Below, piece after piece: positions 7,011 to 11,607 of a stretch of DNA of 11,607 nt (the first letter of the stretch is position 1; the number at the start of each line of letters is the position of its first letter). A model generated the notes under the pieces. It made no database searches, was not told where the DNA came from, and was given only the letters and a program-made list of their open reading frames with translations. The position numbers and the translations under genes were made by a program. Source of the stretch: Bacteroidota bacterium (GTDB lineage: Bacteria > Bacteroidota > Bacteroidia > Bacteroidales > UBA1556); contig QMPB01000086.1 in assembly GCA_003648395.1 (NCBI GenBank), forward strand, positions 1-11,607, written 5' to 3'.

Positions 7011-7018
7011 CAAAAGTA
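7011..7018 (-). promoter_or_regulatory. Possible -7 element upstream of the 211-aa gene
   Basis: Read on the minus strand this is TACTTTTG, a full match to TAnnTTTG, 31 nt upstream of the start codon at 6979. TTTG (7034-7037, minus strand) lies only 15 nt upstream, shorter than the usual 19-21 nt spacing, so the promoter is doubtful. The surrounding bases hold three degenerate 11-12-nt units, each beginning ACAAA on the plus strand (about 7010-7044). Confidence 0.3.
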
Positions 7019-7046
7019 ATACAAATATTAATACAAATAAGATGTC

Positions 7047-9131
7047 TTAATAACTTCCATTTTGTTTCCTTAAAAACCATTCTAAAGTCAACAAGACAAC
7101 AAGTATTAACAATATTGAAGGAAACTTAATTAAATCTTTGTATTGCAAATATTGAGTTTCTATGTTGACAATATCATCTTTTTCTAAAAGCTTTTGTGCT
7201 AAAACATCACTTTTTTTATCTGAATAAAACTCAGCAGAATTCTCAAACGCGATTTTTCTTAATAATCCATAGTCAGCTTCGAGATTCATAGCTTCAAGTT
7301 CTACTTTTGCAACACTAAACTTTCCCCTATATTCAAATAATTGACCAGAGTAGTTTACACTAGCTTTAAATGAATATAAGCCATGAGAAAATCTCCCTGC
7401 AGAAAGATAATCGCTTAATTTCTTATTTCCAAAAGCAAATACGAATTTTTTATTCTCCTCATTGGTAATTTCCATTTTTATATCTGCATCATGAACTAGC
7501 TCATAGGAGGTATTATAAAACTCAGCATTAAACTCTACGTTTTCTTGCTCGCTATACGATTTTTCCCATTGAATATTTAGCCGAGAGTGTTCTTTACTTA
7601 AGCTTGTATATCTAACTAATTTAAGGAAGAAATCATCTATTAAATTATGATTTTTATTCTCCATAAAATCATACATTCTCCACCTCCATATCCCTTCCCC
7701 AAAAATAAAGGCATTGCGCATGCCACTTACATTTGAAACTGAAATTAAAGGATACTCTGTATCTACACTACCTATTCTTTGTTTAAAAATAGTATGAAAA
7801 GCACTTGAAACTTTATAATCACCATAAGCAGTAATTAATGGTGGATAATTACCAATAGTCTCTTTTAATTGCTTGGGAATAATAAAATCACTAAAATCAC
7901 TATTATTAATAGCATTAATTTCAATAAATGAATTATTCTTTGATTTTATACTAATTCCTGTCCTAAATGAATTAAAATTAGAAATGCTTGAATTAGCGCC
8001 AATAATAATAATATAAGGAATATTCTTTAACCTAGCTTCCTTAAATAAACGCCTACTAGATGAAATATTACTTGATATTTGATGATAAATTATTAAGTCA
8101 TAATCACTTATATTAAGTGAATATTTACCAAATTGCTTCAATTCTAATTTATACTCATCACTTTTATTAAATATCTGCTTTATGGCTGACACATCTGGGT
8201 GCGGATTTGAATAGAGTAATAACACTTTCTTTTTCTCCCCAAGAACATCCAAATAAATAACTCTAGAATTATTAGCCACATTATTTTCCCCATCAAACGA
8301 CTGTAATACAACTTTATAAGACTGCATTCCTGTCTCAAGTGACTTTACATTAAAGACTAGCTTTTGAATATCATTAACTGAATTGAAATTAATATTTTTA
8401 GTTTTAATCAGCTTTTCTTTATTATATAGTAAAACTTTAGACCTACTATTATTCATTTGTTTAGCTCTAAGAGTCACTTCAATAGGAAATTCATTCTGGA
8501 CAAAAACGGTTTTATTATACCTCACAGATTGAATTGCATAATCCTTTCTTATAGAGGAATCGCCAACACCAATAGTATATACAGGAAAGCCCATTGATTT
8601 TGCACTATAAAGAGGATTATCGCCTACATTATAAATACCATCAGAAACAAGAATCATTGCACCCACATTGCTATATTCATACCTTTGTTTTACAGTATTA
8701 AAAATAGAACCCAAATTTGTTTTTTTATCCCTAAAATTAAAGTCTCTAGTTTTAACAACTCTATCACCAAATGAATAATAATCTAATATATAATCATCCC
8801 CTATTTCTTTGCCTAACTTCCTAATTAACTCCTCATATTTCTGCTTTTGCTTTATAGAATCTTTAGATAAAAGCATGGACTTACTATTATCGACAGCAAT
8901 AATAACAATTGGTTTTTCAACCCTAGATTTCCAAGACTTAATAACTGGGGACAATAATAATATACCAAGAATTGCAAATACAAAAAAACGTATTGTAGCA
9001 AGCAAAAATAATATTAAGGATGAAAATTCCTCTTTCTTATTCTTATAATATAGCAACATTGATAAAGCAAACGAAGCTAAAACTATCGGTAAAATCCACC
9101 AAAAACTATATGTTATTATTATTTCACTCAT
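7047..9131 (-). CDS. Membrane-anchored VWA-domain protein, 694 aa
   Basis: A large cell-envelope protein of the kind common in Bacteroidota, function not established. Two N-terminal membrane helices (about 8-28 and 38-61) are followed by a von Willebrand A domain (about 74-195) with a complete metal-ion-dependent adhesion site: DNSKS (D81, S83, S85), T138 and D164 (VSDG). Residues about 205-300 look like a beta-sandwich linker. About 300-500 look like a Rossmann/amidotransferase-like region (KKVLLLYSNPHPDVSAI, then SDYDLIIYH, IPYIIIIGAN), without obvious catalytic residues. About 515-610 is a further beta-rich domain. A single C-terminal helix (about 671-687) ends in EWFLRKQNGSY. Most of the protein would sit on one side of the membrane between the anchors. 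Its start is set by ATG at 9131, just 11 nt downstream of a TATCTTTG element. The 211-aa gene follows it. Confidence 0.9.
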   Translation of the reverse strand: MSEIIITYSFWWILPIVLASFALSMLLYYKNKKEEFSSLILFLLATIRFFVFAILGILLLSPVIKSWKSRVEKPIVIIAVDNSKSMLLSKDSIKQKQKYEELIRKLGKEIGDDYILDYYSFGDRVVKTRDFNFRDKKTNLGSIFNTVKQRYEYSNVGAMILVSDGIYNVGDNPLYSAKSMGFPVYTIGVGDSSIRKDYAIQSVRYNKTVFVQNEFPIEVTLRAKQMNNSRSKVLLYNKEKLIKTKNINFNSVNDIQKLVFNVKSLETGMQSYKVVLQSFDGENNVANNSRVIYLDVLGEKKKVLLLYSNPHPDVSAIKQIFNKSDEYKLELKQFGKYSLNISDYDLIIYHQISSNISSSRRLFKEARLKNIPYIIIIGANSSISNFNSFRTGISIKSKNNSFIEINAINNSDFSDFIIPKQLKETIGNYPPLITAYGDYKVSSAFHTIFKQRIGSVDTEYPLISVSNVSGMRNAFIFGEGIWRWRMYDFMENKNHNLIDDFFLKLVRYTSLSKEHSRLNIQWEKSYSEQENVEFNAEFYNTSYELVHDADIKMEITNEENKKFVFAFGNKKLSDYLSAGRFSHGLYSFKASVNYSGQLFEYRGKFSVAKVELEAMNLEADYGLLRKIAFENSAEFYSDKKSDVLAQKLLEKDDIVNIETQYLQYKDLIKFPSILLILVVLLTLEWFLRKQNGSY

Positions 9132-9142
9132 AATTAAGTGTG

Positions 9143-9150
9143 CAAAGATA
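9143..9150 (-). promoter_or_regulatory. -7 promoter element of the VWA-protein gene
   Basis: On the minus strand the sequence is TATCTTTG, a perfect match to the Bacteroidota TAnnTTTG element, ending 11 nt before the ATG at 9131. No TTTG lies 19-21 nt upstream (the nearest is at 9181-9184, 30 nt away), so the -33 part is poor. If used, the mRNA leader would be only a few nucleotides long. Confidence 0.5.
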
Positions 9151-9207
9151 GTTTTTGTTCCTTATCCTTCTTTATTTTAACAAATATGATTTGGTATTTT
9201 ACTTTAT

Positions 9208-9226
9208 ATATGTGATAATCACATAT
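9208..9226. promoter_or_regulatory. Perfect 19-nt palindrome, candidate operator
   Basis: ATATGTGATAATCACATAT has 9-bp arms around a single central base. It lies upstream of both divergent promoters, about 80 nt from the likely VWA-gene start site and about 200 nt from that of rho. It should therefore not be transcribed from either, which favours a protein-binding site over an RNA hairpin. The half-site TGTGA resembles CRP/FNR-family half-sites, but the 3-nt spacing between TGTGA and TCACA is shorter than in CRP sites (6 nt). The regulator is unknown. Confidence 0.45.
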
Positions 9227-9376
9227 TTATTTAACACTTATTAAATATTAGTAATTTTATATATTAAATTCCGTAACCATTATCACTCTAATTACCAACA
9301 ACTTAATTAAGAGCGCGTTTTTTTCAATCTTATGCAATTCACAATAAATCATATTTAAAAAAGAATAATTATTTTT

Positions 9377-9408
9377 TTTGCATGCTTAAAAATATAAACC
9401 TATATTTG
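9377..9408 (+). promoter_or_regulatory. rho promoter (Bacteroidota type)
   Basis: TTTG (9377-9380) is followed after exactly 20 nt by TATATTTG (9401-9408), a full match to the -33/-7 consensus of the primary sigma factor in this phylum. Transcription should start near 9413-9416, giving rho an untranslated leader of about 130 nt. Confidence 0.8.
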
Positions 9409-9478
9409 CAGCTGGTTATATAATAATAAATCAACTATTAAGAATAAGTTATTATTCAATTACAAATAAATTTAATCT

Positions 9479-9500
9479 AAGAAGTGAATTCACACTTCTT
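9479..9500 (+). promoter_or_regulatory. Hairpin in the rho leader
   Basis: AAGAAGTG (9479-9486) pairs with CACTTCTT (9493-9500) across a 6-nt loop, 45 nt before the rho start codon. The tail is TAATTTCC, so it is not a strong intrinsic terminator. It could take part in autogenous control of rho, as is known for E. coli rho leader attenuation, but that role is only inferred here. Confidence 0.4.
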
Positions 9501-9545
9501 TAATTTCCAAACTAAAATATTTTAAATCAAAATTAAAAGTATATA

Positions 9546-11336
9546 ATGTACGAATTAGAAAACTTGAAAGGCATGAAGCTTCCCGAGCTTAAGGAAATTG
9601 CCGCAAAATTAAATCTAAAAAGAATCACAAACGTCAAGAAAGACGATTTAATGCTCAAAATTTTAGATCACCAAGCAGCAAATCCTACTGCTGAACAAAT
9701 TGATAAAGAAAAGCAAGAAATTCAAAGACATAGAAGAAGAAGAGTTCCTCCTAAGCCCCAATATTCATCAGATCATACTAAAGTAGAAGCAAAAAAAGCT
9801 CCTATAGCAATACCTGATAATAAAGAGAAAACTTCTACTCCTGAGTTATTTGACAATTCAGAAAAAGCTGCAAAGCCTATTTCTTCTGTTAAGAAAGAAT
9901 CTCCAAAACCTATTATTAGCTCACATTCTGATAGTAATACTAAAAAGAGTACAGAGGATAAAGAAAATCCTAAACCTCAAGCAGAGAGAGTTAATAAGCC
10001 ATATGAAAAGTCAAATAAACCTTATGAAAGAACAAATAAACCATATGGTGAAAGGTCAAACAAACCTTATTCTGACAAAAGAGATAAAAAATATAGTGAT
10101 AGAGGAGATAAAAACTACGGTTCAAAAACTTCTAAAGATAATGACAGAACTAATAAACCAGCTGAAAAGCCTAAAGCTCCGGCAGGGCCATCATATTTAA
10201 GCGAATACGAAGGCATTGGCTCAAGTCATGGAGTATTGGAAATTATGCCTGATGGCTATGGCTTCCTTCGTTCTTCAGATTACAATTATTTGAATTCTCC
10301 TGATGATATTTATGTTTCTCAGTCTCAAATAAAGCTATTTGGACTAAAGACTGGTGATACCGTAAAAGGAACAATTCGTCCTCCAAAAGAAGATGAAAAG
10401 TATTTTCCTTTAATTAAAGTTGAAAAAATTAATGGTAGAAGTCCAGAAGAGATTCGTGATAGAATTCCATTCGACTTTTTAACACCATTATTTCCTCAAA
10501 GCAAGTTTAATCTTACTGGACATCCTGGTGATAATATTTCTACTAGACTAATAGATATTTTTGCACCTATTGGAAAAGGTCAAAGGGGATTAATTGTAGC
10601 CCAACCTAAAACTGGTAAAACAGTTCTACTTAAAGAAATAGCAAACGCAATAGCATATAATCACCCTGAAGCATATTTAATTATTCTTCTAATTGATGAA
10701 CGTCCTGAAGAGGTTACTGATATGCAGCGAAGTGTAAATGCAGAAGTTATTGCTTCTACTTTTGACGAAGCTGCTGACAGACATGTTAAGATTGCAAATT
10801 TAGTACTAGAGAAAGCAAAGAGATTGACAGAAAGCGGTCACGATGTAGTGATTTTATTGGATTCAATTACTCGTCTAGCTCGCGCTTATAATACTGTTGC
10901 CCCTGCTTCAGGAAAAGTGCTTTCTGGTGGTGTTGAAGCTAATGCATTACAAAAACCAAAACGTTTCTTTGGTGCTGCTCGCCAAATTGAAGATGGTGGT
11001 TCTCTAACAATTATTGCTACTGCTCTTACAGATACTGGTTCTAAAATGGACGAAGTAATCTTTGAAGAATTTAAAGGAACAGGAAATATGGAACTTCAAT
11101 TAGACCGAAAATTATCTAACAGAAGAATATTTCCATCTATTGATATCAACGCCTCAGGAACAAGACGCGAAGATTTACTTATTGATAAAGAAATGCTCAC
11201 AAAATTATGGATTCTACGAAAACATATTTTAGGAGATATGAACAGTATGGAAGCTATGAATTTCTTATTTGATAAGATAAAAAAGACAAAAGATAACAAA
11301 GAATTTTTATTTACAATGAATAGTTCAAATTTATAA
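9546..11336 (+). CDS. rho: Transcription termination factor Rho with long disordered insertion
   Basis: Hexameric RNA-dependent ATPase that ends transcription at Rho-dependent sites. Domains in order: Rho_N (about 1-45, [15 protein letters not shown]); a lysine-, proline- and serine-rich low-complexity insertion (about 46-220); the cold-shock-like RNA-binding domain (about 225-295) with GYGFLRS and DDIYVS; and the RecA-type ATPase with Walker A AQPKTGKT (352-359), [13 protein letters not shown] (381-393), Walker B VVILLDS (434-440) and the Q/R-loop region [14 protein letters not shown]. At 596 aa it is well above the roughly 420 aa of E. coli Rho; the excess is the insertion, which contains NKPY-type repeats (150-192). 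Long disordered Rho insertions are known in Bacteroidota, and in Bacteroides thetaiotaomicron this region drives phase separation. The gene stands alone with its own promoter and leader. Confidence 0.98.
   Translation: MYELENLKGMKLPELKEIAAKLNLKRITNVKKDDLMLKILDHQAANPTAEQIDKEKQEIQRHRRRRVPPKPQYSSDHTKVEAKKAPIAIPDNKEKTSTPELFDNSEKAAKPISSVKKESPKPIISSHSDSNTKKSTEDKENPKPQAERVNKPYEKSNKPYERTNKPYGERSNKPYSDKRDKKYSDRGDKNYGSKTSKDNDRTNKPAEKPKAPAGPSYLSEYEGIGSSHGVLEIMPDGYGFLRSSDYNYLNSPDDIYVSQSQIKLFGLKTGDTVKGTIRPPKEDEKYFPLIKVEKINGRSPEEIRDRIPFDFLTPLFPQSKFNLTGHPGDNISTRLIDIFAPIGKGQRGLIVAQPKTGKTVLLKEIANAIAYNHPEAYLIILLIDERPEEVTDMQRSVNAEVIASTFDEAADRHVKIANLVLEKAKRLTESGHDVVILLDSITRLARAYNTVAPASGKVLSGGVEANALQKPKRFFGAARQIEDGGSLTIIATALTDTGSKMDEVIFEEFKGTGNMELQLDRKLSNRRIFPSIDINASGTRREDLLIDKEMLTKLWILRKHILGDMNSMEAMNFLFDKIKKTKDNKEFLFTMNSSNL
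9993..10121 (+). repeat. Degenerate NKPY coding repeats inside rho
   Basis: Six in-frame units of 7-8 codons encode [38 protein letters not shown] and DKNYGSKT (Rho residues 150-195). The first four share NKPY and the last two are decayed copies. The DNA units are related (AATAAACCWTATG-like cores), which suggests expansion by slippage or unequal recombination. Each unit brings one aromatic residue and several charges. Confidence 0.8.
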
Positions 11337-11375
11337 CATTTCATAAATAACTATAAATAAGTAAATTACAATGTA

Positions 11376-11419
11376 TTTTTTCTGCTATTTCACAAAATTA
11401 TCAACAAAAGCAGAAAAAA
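11376..11419. repeat. Inverted repeat between rho and rpmB
   Basis: TTTTTTCTGCT (11376-11386) is the exact reverse complement of AGCAGAAAAAA (11409-11419), with a 22-nt spacer. It follows the rho stop codon by 39 nt and precedes the rpmB promoter. The T-run is on the 5' arm rather than after the stem, so it is not a canonical terminator; it may mark the rho transcript end. Confidence 0.45.
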
Positions 11420-11430
11420 GTTAAAAATAA

Positions 11431-11462
11431 TTTGATTTTTATAAAAAAATTTACTTCTTTTG
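11431..11462 (+). promoter_or_regulatory. Probable rpmB promoter
   Basis: TTTG (11431-11434), a 20-nt spacer, then TTCTTTTG (11455-11462), which differs from TAnnTTTG at one position. The spacing is identical to that of the rho promoter. Transcription would start near 11467-11469, leaving a leader of about 35 nt before the ATG. Confidence 0.55.
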
Positions 11463-11502
11463 CAATCCGATTTTAAACACGAATAGAATAAACGAAAGAA
11501 CA

Positions 11503-11607
11503 ATGTCAAAGGTTTGTCAAATAACAGGAAAAAAAGTAATGTCGGGTAATAATGTGGCTCACTCTCACAAAAAGACCAGAAGGAAATTTTATCCTAACTT
11601 ATTAAAT
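11503..11607 (+). CDS. rpmB: Ribosomal protein L28 (bL28), 5' part only
   Basis: Component of the large ribosomal subunit. The 35 visible codons from the ATG at 11503 encode [26 protein letters not shown] and PNLLN, which match the conserved N-terminal half of bL28 (C-x-ITGK, GNxVSHS, KTxRxFxPNL). The reading frame is open to the window edge, so the C-terminal part is cut off by the window and not by mutation. It has its own promoter-like sequence and no Shine-Dalgarno motif. Confidence 0.97.
   Translation, partial: MSKVCQITGKKVMSGNNVAHSHKKTRRKFYPNLLN

Larger units (their letters stand above)
9132..9545. other. Divergent intergenic region between the VWA gene and rho
   Basis: 414 nt of very AT-rich, non-coding-looking DNA. 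From left to right it holds the minus-strand -7 element (9143-9150), a 19-nt palindrome (9208-9226), a stretch to about 9376 in which I see only AT-rich sequence and a short GAGCGCG-T7 run near 9311-9324 without a stem, the rho promoter (9377-9408) and the rho leader with a hairpin (9479-9500). No tRNA or small gene was recognised. Confidence 0.7.

Noticed and set aside
7010..7044. Three ACAAA-led units of 11-12 nt, considered as iterons or a CRISPR-like repeat
   Set aside because: The units are degenerate, without spacers, and consist of very AT-rich sequence. They are too few and too weak for an array or origin.
9302..9324. CTTAATTAAG palindrome followed by GAGCGCG and seven T, considered as a terminator
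   Set aside because: The GC-rich part has no pairing partner and the palindrome is short and common in AT-rich DNA. Neither divergent gene would need a terminator here.
9850..10200. 116-codon open frame on the plus strand inside rho
   Set aside because: It runs in another frame over the low-complexity insertion of rho. Its Ile/Leu/Lys-rich product is a by-product of AT-rich repetitive codons.
1..11607. Search for insertion sequences, prophage, defence systems, CRISPR, tRNA or rRNA
   Set aside because: No transposase, integrase, nuclease or repeat-spacer pattern is encoded, base composition looks uniform, and housekeeping genes (ribD, rho, rpmB) indicate a stable chromosomal region.

Overview
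The window is AT-rich chromosomal DNA from a member of the Bacteroidota, most likely a Bacteroidia-type anaerobe or facultative anaerobe. The evidence is as follows. Rho has a Rho_N domain, a long disordered insertion and the Walker A form AQPKTGKT typical of the phylum. Start codons lack Shine-Dalgarno sequences. Two promoters match the Bacteroidota TTTG-N20-TAnnTTTG pattern. The set of superoxide reductase, rubrerythrin-like ferritin and peroxiredoxin is the oxygen-defence kit of organisms that meet oxygen only occasionally. A more precise placement is not possible from this sequence.

Left part (1-3730): oxygen and redox defence. A typical 2-Cys peroxiredoxin is followed by a one-iron superoxide reductase, each ending in a strong perfect hairpin. 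A canonical terminator lies after the second. Next comes a closely spaced three-gene unit: a dihydroorotate dehydrogenase-like flavoprotein without the catalytic Cys/Ser, a ferredoxin--NADP reductase, and a diiron ferritin-like protein. This unit closes with its own terminator. Together the genes can convert superoxide to peroxide (superoxide reductase) and peroxide to water (peroxiredoxin and the ferritin-like protein). The reductase is a plausible electron source, and the flavoprotein's job is unknown.

Middle part (3747-6352): an uncharacterised multi-pass membrane protein, ribD (riboflavin synthesis, the precursor of the flavins used by the neighbours) and an EamA/DMT-type transporter-like protein. 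They are packed with a 3-nt gap and a 10-nt overlap, so they probably share a transcript.

Right part: two genes on the minus strand (6344-9131), a large membrane-anchored VWA-domain protein and a downstream 211-aa protein of unknown function. The latter meets the EamA gene tail to tail with a 9-nt overlap. A 414-nt divergent intergenic region (9132-9545) holds a minus-strand -7 element, a perfect 19-nt palindrome and a clear rho promoter with a long leader. Then come rho (9546-11336) and the start of rpmB (ribosomal protein L28), which runs off the right edge.

No mobile element, CRISPR array, tRNA or rRNA was seen. Most of the window is ordinary chromosome. The parts most worth a second look are the active-site-less flavoprotein/reductase/diiron operon, the long hairpins after the peroxiredoxin and superoxide reductase genes, the 19-nt palindrome, and the repeat-bearing disordered region of Rho.
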